A stretch of DNA of 64,000 bases from Arachidicoccus ginsenosidivorans (GCF_007971385.1 NZ_CP042434.1:5642001-5706000); one strand, 5' to 3'; shown: positions 48,838-59,804, numbered from the stretch's first letter. Notes: a model not told the origin generated them from the letters alone. Translations and numbers: made by a program.

Positions 48838-50271
48838 TTATTTTATCTTCTCCACTTTGATTTTAAAGGTTGCCGTTTGCTCTCCTCCACCTATTGAGGT
48901 GCCTTTGACTTCTTGTAGAAATGCCTGGGAATTGTTAGAATTGAATTTGCCTTCAATTCTAAGTAATGCACCTTCTGGAGTAACTTCGGCCACAGTTGCC
49001 TGGCCTTGCGTTCTGAATGCATCTTCCCCTTTGCTATCCATCGCTTCTTCCCTATCTGCTTTGAATGCCTTGGAATTTATATAATTCGGGTTATTCGCAT
49101 ATTGATCATTAATTTTTGCATTAATATTTTTAGTCTTGGTACTAGTATTAGTAATATTTCCGCCAATCTTCTGCCTTAAAGCCATTAATTTTTGGAGATC
49201 TGCTTCGCCCTGTTTTGTCTTAAAATAGTTAGGGTCTTTTTCATGTGCTTGCATGCGCAGTGCCATATCCTTCATATCTTCGCTGCCACTCATATTACGA
49301 TGTGCATTATCTATTGTTTCTCTTATATTCATCCGCCGAATACCAGCTATCAATTCCAACTCGGTGGCGGTAGCCATTGCAATAGAATTTTGACCGCTAT
49401 TACCACTCACGCCTAATTGCACAGTATTTCCTGGACTGTAGGTTAAGGTTCCTTTATCTATATCAACGGTTCTTACAATTGTATGTCCATCACCTTGTAT
49501 TTTCCAAACAACCTGTCCTTTTTGAGGGCTGGTATAATAGAGGTTCATCGTAGCATTTCCCATAGGATGCGCCTTATCCAATTTATCCACGGTAAACAAA
49601 AAGGGAATAGAGTAAATCATTGGTGAAATTAATTTTTTTGAGGTACCATCCTTTTCAACTGAAACGGCCTTTTCAACCTTTATCTGCATGTTTCTGGTTT
49701 TATCTAATGGCTCCAGAAAATAGGTACCATCTACAGCGGCTTTAAGGTTGGCATAACACTGCCCATGGAGCATAATATCCTGGCCAATTAAAGGCAGTGT
49801 TTGCTCGGCTTCCAAAGTGATTTTATATTGCGACGGCTGAATTGTCGCATTACATACAAGCCATATTGTAGAATTGTCTTTGGCTTTTACCTCGACAGCT
49901 ATAGCTACTGGATTTTTTGCTGGGGAAATGGCCGGTGCCTTATATTTTACCGCTGATAAATCAAACCTATGCACAAAAGAAAGACTTCCATCTGCCGGGC
50001 TAAGTTCGTTCATATTTTTTCCATTTACAGTCCATCGGATCACATATGGAGAAAGTTCAATGCCAAACATAGATTTTAGTGGATCTTTTCCAATAATTGG
50101 TGCATAGTGAAGGCTAATGGTCATTTCCTGCTCTGGCTCAAGTGTCTGCGCCCCTTTTGGATATAATATGAAGCCATTTTTAACCTGCGCAAATGCAGAT
50201 ACCTGGATGCATAACAGCATTATCATATAATAAAATCTTTTCATCTTTTCCATTTTACCATTAAAATTCAT
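48838..50271 (-). CDS. secreted protein of unknown function with Ig-like N-terminus
   Basis: A 477-aa exported protein I do not recognise. The signal peptide is best read from MKRFYYMIMLLCIQVSAFAQ; the longest frame adds nine codons, so the start may be 50244. Residues ~20-330 are beta-rich and Ig/fibronectin-like (PEQEMTISLHYAPI, VNLYYTS-like strands). Residues ~340-440 are charged and helical, followed by a short beta-rich end EGALLRIEGKF. No catalytic motif. It follows the other secreted protein (50524-51358) by 252 bases on the same strand and is convergent with the ABC-3C operon (264 bases). A surface or periplasmic binding role is plausible but unproven. Confidence 0.7.
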   Translation of the reverse strand: MNFNGKMEKMKRFYYMIMLLCIQVSAFAQVKNGFILYPKGAQTLEPEQEMTISLHYAPIIGKDPLKSMFGIELSPYVIRWTVNGKNMNELSPADGSLSFVHRFDLSAVKYKAPAISPAKNPVAIAVEVKAKDNSTIWLVCNATIQPSQYKITLEAEQTLPLIGQDIMLHGQCYANLKAAVDGTYFLEPLDKTRNMQIKVEKAVSVEKDGTSKKLISPMIYSIPFLFTVDKLDKAHPMGNATMNLYYTSPQKGQVVWKIQGDGHTIVRTVDIDKGTLTYSPGNTVQLGVSGNSGQNSIAMATATELELIAGIRRMNIRETIDNAHRNMSGSEDMKDMALRMQAHEKDPNYFKTKQGEADLQKLMALRQKIGGNITNTSTKTKNINAKINDQYANNPNYINSKAFKADREEAMDSKGEDAFRTQGQATVAEVTPEGALLRIEGKFNSNNSQAFLQEVKGTSIGGGEQTATFKIKVEKIK

Positions 50272-50523
50272 CTAGGAACTATTTAACTCATAATTTTCAA
50301 CATTTTACCATTTTTATCCCTATTCATTCTCAGAGATTTATTTACCTTATCCACTTTTAAAGCATTATTATACAATGCAATACGAATCAATGTACGCTTG
50401 CCTTTGCTCAACTAGCAAAAAGGACAAAGAATCAAAATAAGTAATCTGAATATTATCGGCATAAAACAACGAGGCGCTTCTATATCCAGTACCATTTACA
50501 GCTTTTACATTTTATACGCACGG

Positions 50524-51358
50524 CTAAAGAGATCCAATTTTTAAAAATTTAGCTAGTTTAGTCCAGTCAATCCGGCTAATTATTGAAATCATTTTGTTAT
50601 AATGAAAAGTTGATATTTCTATGATCATATTTTCTATCACTGGATCGCTGCCATTGTCTATTATTTTAAAATGAAAAAATTCATTTGACCCACGGACATT
50701 TTTGGCCAATCTCCCAGATATAATATAGCATTGTAAAACGTGTCAGCGCTGTTTTCGTCCGGTAATTGTTCAAATAAGACCAACTGATTAATACCGGGAG
50801 CGGTAACCTTTTTAATCACCTTACCCAGGTTATGACCACTAATGGAGTGACTTTGATTAAATTCCAGCGATAGAATTCCATATTGTTTGTCATTAGATAA
50901 CCTATTTATATTTTTAAAATACCTTTCATTTTTCGCTTTAATAGTAGCCAACTGCTCTTTACTAGCTGAAGTAAGGCCAGCAGTTCTTGTAATATATGCC
51001 GCTGTTAGCTTTTTATTTTAGCTTCATTTTTTATGTATATTGTGGATATGGGGTTCATAGATATTTCATATCGGTTATCTTCATTTATAAATACAGGTAT
51101 ATTATCCATTCCTTTCAAATAATTTTTGATGACCACCTTTTGACTTGGATTATCCCTCAACAAAAGGGGCTTATTTGATACGGCCCAGCCCCCATTACAA
51201 ATTTCAGATTCAATCTCTTGCTGCAGTATCTCACATACCTTGTCATGCAAAAGAATTTCTTGCGCTGTTGCAGTTCGGTAAATATCCGGAGAATTATTCT
51301 GGGCAAAAAGAGTGGCTGCAGCCAAAACAAAGAGTATATTTAAGATTAGAAGTTTCAT
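50524..51358 (-). CDS. secreted protein of unknown function, two frameshifts
   Basis: Three printed pieces become one 278-aa protein if one base is restored in the T run 51010-51014 and one in the T run 50699-50703. The joins read IKNEAKIKKLTAAYITRTAG and LGDWPKNVRGSNEFFHFK. Signal peptide MKLLILNILFVLAAATLFAQ. The middle has AGLTSASKEQLATIKAKNERYFK. No family is recognised. Lies in tandem with the secreted protein at 48838-50271 and may be cotranscribed with it. As printed it would be three short peptides, and the middle one even lacks an ATG (it opens with TTG), which is why I prefer the joined reading. Confidence 0.7.
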
Positions 51359-51450
51359 TGTTTATTTTGAATGAATGGCCCTTACAGCGCATTAGCAAAA
51401 GTTAATTTTAATGCCCAAATCAAAATTAAATCGCACCGTGACAGAAATTC

Positions 51451-51474
51451 TTCCCCTAAAAAGGGGAATTTTAT
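51451..51474 (+). terminator. short hairpin with T tract
   Basis: TTCCCCT and AGGGGAA pair across a loop of AAAA (51451-51468), and the plus strand continues TTTTAT. This is the form of an intrinsic terminator on the plus strand, but no gene precedes it on that strand. Confidence 0.45.
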
Positions 51475-51638
51475 AATCAAAATGGTAGCTGTAACGCTCA
51501 GATCCAGATATATCCAGCATTATTTATAAAGACTCGGCAAATAATTACACTTTTGCCCAACACATTTGGACCGGATCATAATTACTCCATAGATATATAA
51601 TCATTTTGCAGATTAGTCTGTTGACTATTTAAAATCCA

Positions 51639-51687
51639 TTTATTAGTTTTAAAGGCTAAGGCTACCCCACCCTTTAAAACTAATAAA
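51639..51687. other. 17-base perfect hairpin upstream of the SDR-type gene
   Basis: TTTATTAGTTTTAAAGG at 51639-51655 is the exact reverse complement of 51671-51687, with a 15-base loop. It ends ~94 bases before the SDR-type start. AT-rich outer arms allow it to work as a two-way terminator or as a structured leader. It is far longer than chance would give in this composition. Confidence 0.6.
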
Positions 51688-51780
51688 AATTAAATAGCAC
51701 ATTTCCACCTTTGTTAAAAACCTGCTTTTTAACGCTTACTTTAAATCTCAATGCGTAATTTTATTGAGAATCCACTAACC

Positions 51781-52653
51781 ATGAAGCGAGTACTTATAGC
51801 AGGCGCAACTGGGTATTTAGGGCACTTTACAGCAATTGCCTTTAAAAATGCTGGGTATTACACCAAACTACTCGTGCGCAACCCTCAAAAGCTCAAGACA
51901 TATCCTGTTTATGCCAATGAGGTTGTCCAGGCAGAGATCACCCAGCCTGAAACACTCATTGATATATGTGCTGGAATAGATATTGTCTTTACGTCAGTAG
52001 GTATCACCAGACAAAAAGACGGGCTTTCTTATCATGATGTTGATTTTCAAGGCAACATGAATCTGTTAGAGGAGGCTAAAAAGGCAGGCGTCAGTATGTT
52101 TATTTATATCTCCGTTTTCAATGGACAGGCAATGCAAGACCTGGCAATTTGCAGGGAAAAAGAAAGGTTTGTCAGGGAACTCCAAAGTTCTGGCTTGCCA
52201 TATAGGGTGATACGACCAACCGGGTACTTTTCTGACATGAATGACTATTATATTATGGCGAAAAAAGGCCGGGTTTATATTTTTGGATCAGGCAATGCCC
52301 ATATTAATCCAATCAGTGGAAAAGATCTAGCCGCATTTTGTCTTACAGCTATTGAAAAACCCGAAACAGCGCCTGAGGTAGGCGGGCCCAAAGCATACAC
52401 ACATAATGAAATAGCCACTTTAGCCTTTCAATCTCTCAATAAACCTGCAAAAATTACCCATATACCGGCCTGGCTTTGCAAAGTGGTGATCTTTCTAATG
52501 CGCAAATTAACGAGCAGCAAAACATATGGACCATTTGAATTTGTAGCCACCATGCTCACCAAAGAAATGGTCGCTCCCTTTTATGGTAGCGACGATCTTT
52601 TGGAATATTTCAAGTCACTAAAAAGTACCGGCAAATCTTCCCCCACTAAATAA
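51781..52653 (+). CDS. atypical SDR (NmrA-like) NAD(P)-binding protein
   Basis: A 290-aa protein. I use the ATG at 51781 (MKRVLIAGATGYLG), not the one ten codons upstream, because the dinucleotide-binding motif then sits right at the N-terminus. Signs: GATGYLG (8-14), TSVGITRQKDG and YHDVDFQGNMNLL, IYISVFNG, PYRVIRPTGYFSDM. This is the atypical SDR subgroup related to NmrA and complex-I-associated proteins; many lack the catalytic Tyr and act as redox sensors or reductases. No operon partner: it stands alone, divergent from the secreted protein and convergent with the six-hairpin gene (50 bases). Function is unknown. Confidence 0.8.
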   Translation: MKRVLIAGATGYLGHFTAIAFKNAGYYTKLLVRNPQKLKTYPVYANEVVQAEITQPETLIDICAGIDIVFTSVGITRQKDGLSYHDVDFQGNMNLLEEAKKAGVSMFIYISVFNGQAMQDLAICREKERFVRELQSSGLPYRVIRPTGYFSDMNDYYIMAKKGRVYIFGSGNAHINPISGKDLAAFCLTAIEKPETAPEVGGPKAYTHNEIATLAFQSLNKPAKITHIPAWLCKVVIFLMRKLTSSKTYGPFEFVATMLTKEMVAPFYGSDDLLEYFKSLKSTGKSSPTK

Positions 52654-52703
52654 TTTAATAAATTAAACAGCAGATCAAATAAACGAATATCAGCTATCCC
52701 TCC

Positions 52704-54454
52704 CTAATTCATATTGGCCTTTACCATAATTTTACTTCCTGGCTCCAATCTAACATCTACATAGGACACCACCCTGCCATCCGGTAATCTAGCTTGCTTT
52801 AGTGCAACTTTTTTAGCCTTTTTGGTAGATTTCTCTTTCGACTTGCTGTCCAGCATTTCTGCATATTTAAGCGCCCCTTTAAATTCAGCGCGCCATATAA
52901 TGGAACGGTGACCATTATTGGTCATTTCACTTCGGTCTGCCCCGAAATGCGACAAATCAATGGAGGTTCTAAGTATGGGAAGATGCTCTATTCTGCTGGT
53001 TTTAATATTTGGATCATTGTAACAAGTGGCAATGACGCCGGTAGTCGCATCAGGTTCAATGCCCATCAGCCCCTGCACAATAGCTTCCACTACCCCAAAT
53101 GACACTTCAGGGTATTCCCTTCTTTTGGTGTTTGGACTTGTCAGATAAAGGATTTGTTCATAAGCTTCCTTATGATAACCATTTCGGTATAAAATCAGCG
53201 GTTGGTAGGACATATTCTCCACATTCCAACGCCTGGACAGTAAATGGGCAATAGTTTTCGATTTTTTTGTGCCAGGGCTCAGTGCATCAAACCAAAGCAG
53301 AAAAGTCTCTCCTTCTGTTTTCCCAAATTCCAGTTGATCGCTATAATACGTATTGTACAAATCAGCCGAATTATCCCACCATTTATTTTCAAGTTCTTGC
53401 TGGTATTTTTTCGCTTTTTCATAGTAGCGCCTGGCTAGGGCAGGCTTGTCATTATGTGCCTGTAACTCGCCATAAGTCATTAGTCCTCTATAGATTGCTG
53501 CGACCAGATCAGCCCCCATTTTTATGTTCCTTACCCCTCAGAATAGGACGGTAACCCACGGCACCTTTTAAATGCATCGTTTTCATCGTAACTGTCAAGA
53601 TTGCCCGGATGTGTTGGCCTTGTTAGCAGACTATCTGGTTGTAGCACCCATTTTGCAATATAATCAGTTACAGACTTATCAAAAAAATGAGTAAACCTGT
53701 GATCTGTTATATAAGAACGGTCCCCTGTCCATTTGTAAAGCCGCCAACAGGCGGACATAACATCAAAATTAGCCGGGAGATTATACCAGAATGCGCTGTC
53801 GTTTCTGTAGTCTTCCGGTGCCGGCTTGCCTTCTTTATTCATCTCCCAAAAAGAACACCCGTCTTTTCCCTCAGAGATATTGGAAACAAATAAGGTCATC
53901 ATATTCTTATTTTCTAGGTCCATTCCCAATATGGCACCTCCAATACTCTGATGGGAGACGTCCCGCATGCAAAAAGCATTTCTAGGCGGCAATGCCGACT
54001 CATACCAGGGGCCAACCGGATCGCCGGGCTTGCCCTGGTAATGCAAAGCCATTTGCTTTGCCCAGGCAAAGCTATTGGTAAGCGCCGTATCGCTGGAAAC
54101 AAAGCGAACCGCACCTGACTGCTGTCCAAAGCTCTGGGCACAACTACTTAATACGAACAAAAAGGCAATGGCGGCTATAAACCTTACCTTATAAATAAAT
54201 TTATAACCTGGATAGCAACGTTTGATTGTAGACTGGCTGTTAATTCCAATGGTTAGCTTTGGAAAATTGAAGCCATTCGCGGTTCTCTTTATTTTACTGC
54301 TATCCGATACCGCCTGTCGGCTACCTGATTTGTTACGAAGACTGTAAATTCCTTTATGTATTTGATCACAAATTTGGGTCATTACTTTTCTATTTTTAAA
54401 ATTAGAACAATATTCAAGGCTGTTATACGCCTGGAATCTGCCACCTTTAATCAT
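52704..54454 (-). CDS. six-hairpin glycosidase-like lipoprotein, one frameshift
   Basis: Restoring one base in the C run 53534-53537 joins two frames to a ~583-aa protein reading LPSYSEGVRNIKMGADLVAAI. It has an (alpha/alpha)6-toroid style of fold: FCMRDVSHQSIGGAILG, CSFWEMNKEGKPAPEDYRND, WYNLPANFDVMSACWRLYKWTGD, and EGETFLLWFDAL. I cannot place it in a GH family. A lipoprotein-type signal with Cys (VLSSCAQSF) begins only ~90 residues into the longest frame and no ATG lies just before it, so the start is uncertain and may hide a further error. It is 42 bases downstream of another six-hairpin gene and likely acts on the same glycan. Confidence 0.7.
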
Positions 54455-54495
54455 TTGTCATTATGGTGCCTGGCGATGATTATTTACTTGCTTTA

Positions 54496-56637
54496 TTATT
54501 TAGGGAGGGCAACCAATAAAGGTGCTTTGCCGTCCCAATTTTTCTCAAATACGGTCCTACCTTTTATGGTAACAGTGACGCTAAGTGCATTTGTCTCATT
54601 ATTTCTCGTTTTTTGTATTCTTTGGACCTGTATATTAAAATCATGACGGAAGGCCATGACATGATTTAACCGCATCTCATTCCAGCCTTTGGGCAATCTG
54701 GGTTGCAGGGTAAATGTATTAAAGCTCATAGGCTGCAAGCCAAACAAGCCTTCTGTGACCGCCCTGCAGTACAAGCCACTCTCTGCAGACAGCTGTCTTT
54801 GGTCGCCTTCCGGCCAGGCCTCCACTGCGTAAGGTACATGCTCACCCAGTAAACGCATAGTTGAATAGTAACTAAAATACTTATAACAAGTATCCGTTTC
54901 ACCGGCGTCAAAAAGTCCTCTAAAGGCATATAAGGTGGCTCTGTCCCAGTAGGTAGTAGAGCCGGATGCGGTAAGTATGCCTTGTTTGCTCCAAAGAAGG
55001 GGTGAGAGCAAGGCTTTAATGGTCGCATCTTTTCTTTCATTGAGACCAACTACCAGTGGTAGACAGATCCAGGAGCGCAGTTTTGTATTGCCTGCAAAAT
55101 ATCTGTAGGTATTAAAACCTTCCACTTCATGCCCAAAATACTGCTCAATGGCCTTTTTTAAATCGGCCGCCTTCTGAAGGTAGTCTTTTGAAAGACGAGG
55201 ATCTCCTAGTATAATAGCTAATTTGGCGGCGTCTATATAACCGCCGTATGCCAGACAATTAGTGGAAAGATTGACTTTGCCTGCAGGAAACCGGCCTTCG
55301 AGTTCATCTGAATTGGAAGCGATTACCCCATCTTGGGTCACCTTTCCCTCTAAATACCGAAAGCACCATTTGATCAGTGGCCAGATACGCCTGGCTGTGG
55401 CACTATCGGCATAAGCCAGCGCAAAGCGGGAAGCACCATAGGCAATCATGGCCTGGTCGCCCCTATCTCCTGCCCCTTGCCAAACATCCACCCCTTCGGC
55501 GATAATTGAGCTGGGCAGGGGCTTCATTTCGGGGTTCATAAACCTGGCGAACTGACGATAACAATTAACGGCCGATGCATTTCCTTCCTCAAAGCCCAAA
55601 AAAGGAAAAAACGGGCTTACATATTCCGCCTCATCATTGGCCCAGAGGGCGGCATAATAAGCGCCTCCGCCAGGTCCATGCATCAGACCGCCCTTTGTAT
55701 CAAAAATACTTTCTGCTGCCCGGATCTTTGCGAAGGCAAACATTTGATTAATGGTATCATTAGGCGTTTCTAACTGTAGGTTCTGGCTGATTTGTCGGAG
55801 GAATCGTTGTCTTTTTTGCAGTTCAAATTCGCCATCATAATGATAAGGATCTCTGTCTGACCTGCGGGCAGCGATTACTCTTGAAAATTTAATAGAAGTG
55901 CCTGGTTGAAGTAGTTGCGTACTATCTCCTAGTGAATAATAAACGCTCCTTATTTTGTAGGCACCATATACGCCTTTGGCCGCTGGCGTCTCCCTGGTAC
56001 TGTCCATATCCTTTAATTTTAATGCAATGGGCTGTCTTGAATGATTTGCCAACTGATAGACTTCTATATAAGCTGCTTTATCAGGAGAAGGCAAAAGTTG
56101 TACATGCAACTGCAAACCTGCATTGGTGTGTCCTTCGATGGAGAGCACGCCATCAAAAGAAAATTTATCCGCCAATATATTTAAGGGCTGCCCATTTTCA
56201 GTAGCGCCAGGCAAAAGCCCTCGATTGAAGGTTTGTTTTAGACTGGCTCCTGTTAAATTAGGAATGGTTCTGAGCATCGGAAAAATAAGTTCCCTTTTTA
56301 AAACCACTTGTTGGTTATTATCTATCCCATAGGTAATGATCGCTGAAATAAATTTCCCACTCATTTCCAGGTGATCGGTATGTGGCTGCAGTCTTGTTTG
56401 CGCCGTTTTAGCACCAGCAGCAACCAGCCATTCAATGGCTCGGGTATCGCTGCCTACTTTGCCGGAAGCTTCAGTTTTCTGAACCTTAGCGGCCATTTGC
56501 CAGCGGGCGGACTGACTATAACCACTACTAATCATGCCTGCTGTTAGCAGCGTTATAATGAAGAGGCTGGCGATTTTGTTTATCTTATAATTGAATGGTT
56601 CTTTTTTGATCATCTTATTGGTATAATTCATAGTCAT
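54496..56637 (-). CDS. six-hairpin glycosidase-like secreted protein
   Basis: A 713-aa secreted protein. Signal peptide after a basic leader (IASLFIITLLTAGMISSGYSQ). Beta-rich N-terminal ~250 residues, then an (alpha/alpha)6 catalytic-like toroid: GLMHGPGGGAYYAALWANDEAEYV, FFPFLGFEEGN, GVDVWQGAGDRGDQAMIAYGA, LSTNCLAYGGYIDAA, WDRATLYAFRGLFDAG and EAWPEGDQRQLSAESGLYCRAVTEGLFG. Acidic residues in the toroid suit a glycosidase. Relatives are seen near SusCD in Bacteroidota, but I cannot name the family or linkage. Intact, directly upstream of the frameshifted six-hairpin gene, 221 bases downstream of the GntR-type regulator. Confidence 0.7.
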   Translation of the reverse strand: MTMNYTNKMIKKEPFNYKINKIASLFIITLLTAGMISSGYSQSARWQMAAKVQKTEASGKVGSDTRAIEWLVAAGAKTAQTRLQPHTDHLEMSGKFISAIITYGIDNNQQVVLKRELIFPMLRTIPNLTGASLKQTFNRGLLPGATENGQPLNILADKFSFDGVLSIEGHTNAGLQLHVQLLPSPDKAAYIEVYQLANHSRQPIALKLKDMDSTRETPAAKGVYGAYKIRSVYYSLGDSTQLLQPGTSIKFSRVIAARRSDRDPYHYDGEFELQKRQRFLRQISQNLQLETPNDTINQMFAFAKIRAAESIFDTKGGLMHGPGGGAYYAALWANDEAEYVSPFFPFLGFEEGNASAVNCYRQFARFMNPEMKPLPSSIIAEGVDVWQGAGDRGDQAMIAYGASRFALAYADSATARRIWPLIKWCFRYLEGKVTQDGVIASNSDELEGRFPAGKVNLSTNCLAYGGYIDAAKLAIILGDPRLSKDYLQKAADLKKAIEQYFGHEVEGFNTYRYFAGNTKLRSWICLPLVVGLNERKDATIKALLSPLLWSKQGILTASGSTTYWDRATLYAFRGLFDAGETDTCYKYFSYYSTMRLLGEHVPYAVEAWPEGDQRQLSAESGLYCRAVTEGLFGLQPMSFNTFTLQPRLPKGWNEMRLNHVMAFRHDFNIQVQRIQKTRNNETNALSVTVTIKGRTVFEKNWDGKAPLLVALPK

Positions 56638-56858
56638 TATTTAATTGATAGCTTCTGTATGCAACGCTTATTTGATACGTGGGTTTCCTTACTGACGCTT
56701 ATGTATTGTGGACTTGGTATGGACCCGTAAAGCGCCCTATTTTAATTCTTAGTTTCTTATATATAACGCTTCCTTACGCATGCAATGTAGCACTTTGAAT
56801 GGCGCCCCAAATGCTAACGTCAATAAGGTACTGGGCTGTTTTTGGATCTTCAGCCGTT

Positions 56859-57892
56859 TTAAAGCGTCATTCTCCTTTTTAGTTCCATGGGTAAGGTTAG
56901 GCTTATTTTCTCCCGGCTAAGCGCCGCCTTGCCGGCAAGGGTGCCCATTTCAGAAAAATCTGTGGAAAATGTCGTAATGCCAATAAATTCTTTGGCGGGT
57001 TCGTCATTGGAGGAGAGTAAGCCGACGTCTTTGCCAAAGGCGAGATTCTTTGCTTTGACATCTTTCATGATTTCCCAAAGTAAAAAGTTATCCAAGGTAA
57101 AATATACTTTTCCTTTTTCTGCCGAATGAGGTATGTATTGACTCAAAATCCGACCTTTTATTTTAAAATCTACCAGAAACTTTTTAAAAGCGCCCACCAT
57201 TTCTTTGGGATCCAAAGAATCTGGATTATGGAAAAAGATAATCTCCTCAAATTTCTTGATCGGAGGCGCCAGTTCTGAGAGGATTCTATAGGTGGAATCT
57301 TTAAATTCCTGGGTGATATGATTGAACTGCCCTTCAATTTGTTCATACCTGTCCACCATTAAGAATTTACTTCTGGGAATCTGTTCTAGTAAGGCCTTGG
57401 ATTTTGAATGGGGTATGGGGGCAATGACATTCATTTCGTAACCTCCTTTAATCTGTTCGGTAATCTTTTCAAAGGTTTCTATATTTCCGTGATGGAAAAA
57501 GACATCAAGCCTGATTTTTTTGAAAGCTGCGCCCTGAAATTACGATAGAACTGTTCTTCAAAGGTGTCCAGGTTGTACATCACCAGCGCGATACTTTGGA
57601 TTTTTTCATCCTCGCCTCCCAATACATAATACCCCAATCTTTTTTGCGAGCCGATGACGCCCCTGTCGATAAGCTCAGCAATGCCCTTTACAATAGTTGC
57701 CCTGGAAAAGTGCAACTGCTCAATCATGGTGTTCACGGAGGGTAACCTTTCACCCTTTTCTATTACTTTATCATCAATGGCATTGATAATACCCTGCACC
57801 AATTGATTGTGCTTATAATAAGACGGTACATCTGCCAGTTGCCTTATATAATCTAAAATGGCCTCTTTTTTTTGCTGTGCTTCTTTTCTCAC
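56859..57892 (-). CDS. GntR-type regulator with LacI-like sugar-binding domain, one frameshift
   Basis: One base added to the T run 57515-57521 yields a 344-aa protein: RAQLSKKIRLDVFFHHGN and then IETFEKITEQIKGGYEM lead into the second frame. N-terminal GntR winged helix: LVQGIINAIDDKVIEKGERLPS with VNTMIEQLHFSRATIVKGI. C-terminal periplasmic-binding-protein-like sensor: VMYNLDTFEEQFYRNF, PRSKFLMVDR, DSTYRIL, GLLSSNDEPAKEFIGITTFSTDFSEMG. This layout is that of AraR-like repressors that respond to a sugar. It sits between SusD and two six-hairpin genes and likely represses this second locus. Only the DNA-binding part would be made if the frameshift is real. Confidence 0.87.
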
Positions 57893-58015
57893 GTTGATAT
57901 TCTATAAATTTAAACGATAAAAGGAGTTGTCCTTTTAGGCATTGCCTACTTCCACAGTTGCCTCTCCAAACAAAAATAACCCATTTCAGTGGAAGAGCTA
58001 GTTGGCTCTTGTTAT

Positions 58016-58052
58016 ATTTTCCCCTGACACTCAAAATGCGCCAGGGGAAAAT
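58016..58052. terminator. strong hairpin downstream of SusD
   Basis: ATTTTCCCCTG (58016-58026) and CAGGGGAAAAT (58042-58052) pair perfectly over 11 bases with a 15-base loop. It starts 8 bases after the SusD stop and separates it from the GntR-type gene. It lacks a long T tract beyond the stem, but the stem's own A/T ends and its place suit a terminator or an mRNA-stabilising hairpin. Confidence 0.6.
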
Positions 58053-58059
58053 AATGGTT

Positions 58060-59792
58060 TTATTTATATCCTGGATTTTGTTTGATATTTGGATTTTTCT
58101 GAATTTCGCTTCTTGGAATAGGATACAGGGTTAAAGCTGGCTTCCAGACCCTGTCCTCAATGACTTGCGTTTTGTATGTGAAGGATGTATTGGCGGCAGA
58201 GGTTGGCGTAATTTGAATGCCCAGGGCGTCACCGGCACCCGTTTCAGCCAAATTCCAGCGTCTCAAATCAAAATACCGGTGTCCTTCAAAGCATAGTTCA
58301 ATTCTGCGTTCCTGCCTGATCTTATCCACCAGATTTGCGGCGGTAAGATCCGGCATGTCTGCTCTTTTTCGGATCAGGTTTACATATTTTAATGCGTCGG
58401 CTGTGTTGCCTAGTTCGGCTGAGGCTTCTGCATAATTTAAGTAAATCTCAGCCAGTCTGAATACAACCCATTGACATTTGCTATATTCCTGGTTATTGAA
58501 ATCATAGCTTTCATCGATCATTTTGCGAATGGTATACCCTGTTTTAGATGCATTCCAGGGAGAAAGTGAACTGGTCTTTGAATCCAGCCCACCGGTATAA
58601 AACTGCGCCGTTCTGTTTTTATAGGGAGCCCCATTATAGAGTACATCCGCATAGAATCTGGGATCACGATTCGCATAAGGGTCTTTGGCCTCAGCTGGGA
58701 TTTGCCAACTAAAAGCCGTCCCGTCTTTCATTTGGAAAGCTTCAACCATTTGCTCCAGGACATTATAGGCACTATAGCCATTATAACCATTTGGCTTAGG
58801 TCTCTAAATACAGTGTTATAGCGGTCTTCAAAGGAGGTGCCGCTAAAAACACGGGCAAAGATAACTTCTGAATTAAAAGGATCTAAAAATACCTTATTCA
58901 GACTTTGGTCACTGGCCTCACCATATAGCGCATACTGCCCTAAATCAATGACAGCTTTGGCAGCGTCTGCAGCCGCCTGCCAACGGCTCCTATCATTTGT
59001 AGGGTTATAGGCTGGACTTGCTGCATATAATAACAATCTGGACTTTAGCGCCAGGCATGCGCCTATGGTCGCTTTTCCGTTATCTGACGAGCTGGCGTAC
59101 GCTTTAGGTAAAAGTGCTATTGCCGCGGTAATTTCTGATAGGATATAATCCCTGGTCTCATCCCAACTGGCTCTTGCTTCCGTAAAAGTTTTATCTGCGG
59201 ATGTATAAACTTTGGTAATCAGTGGCACACCACCGAATCTTTTGAGCAGTTCAAAATAACAAAGTGCCCTTAGAAAGTGAACTTCACCTTTCATGTTACT
59301 GATATCAGCAGCAGCCCCTGTTGTGTCTACCTTTTCAATATTTTGAAAAAAGATATTGGTTTTCTGGATGGTACTATATAATGTACTCCAGAAATTGATC
59401 GTGGAGCTATAGTTTAGCGGAAAGGAACTGGATTGATTATCTGGTGTTGCCTGTCCCAATACATATTCGTTTTCGTTGCACCAGTTAAAATTACTATATA
59501 GTTCATCTGTTTGTGCACCCCAACTATATCCGGCGTCTTTAAAAGTCAAGACAGATTCTCTATATATTTGATTTACAAATACCTGGGTGAGTGCCGGATC
59601 AGTCCATACTGCATCTTCAGAAATCGCATCCTGTGGCGTAAGATCTAGCACTTTGGAACAGGAGTTTAAACTGGCCCCTATTAAGACCATGCTGGCAATG
59701 ACGACACAATTAAATTTAATTTTTACTTTTGTCGTCATTACTCTTTTTATTATTCCTTTCATATTTATAATTATTTTCATAATCGTTTTCAT
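58060..59792 (-). CDS. SusD/RagB-family lipoprotein, one frameshift
   Basis: Restoring one base in the T run 58790-58792 joins two frames to ~577 aa; the join becomes RDLSQNGYNGYSAYNVLEQM, a well-known SusD segment. Lipoprotein signal GASLNSCSKVL; the first Met residues (59792) precede a more likely start at 59738 (MTTKVKIKF). SusD marks: LDLTPQDAISEDAVW, MKGEVHFLRALCYFELLKRFGGVPLI, IRQERRIELCFEGHRYFDLRRW and LYPIPRSEIQKNPNIKQNPGY. It starts 12 bases after the SusC stop. Surface glycan binding for the second transporter. Confidence 0.93.
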
Positions 59793-59804
59793 AAACTTAG
59801 CGTT

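Larger units (their letters stand above)
51359..51780. other. divergent intergenic region with two strong hairpins
   Basis: 422 bases between two divergent genes. It contains a short hairpin with a T tract (51451-51474) and a long 17-base stem (51639-51687), listed separately. No coding sequence is supported. A small RNA between them is possible. Confidence 0.55.
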
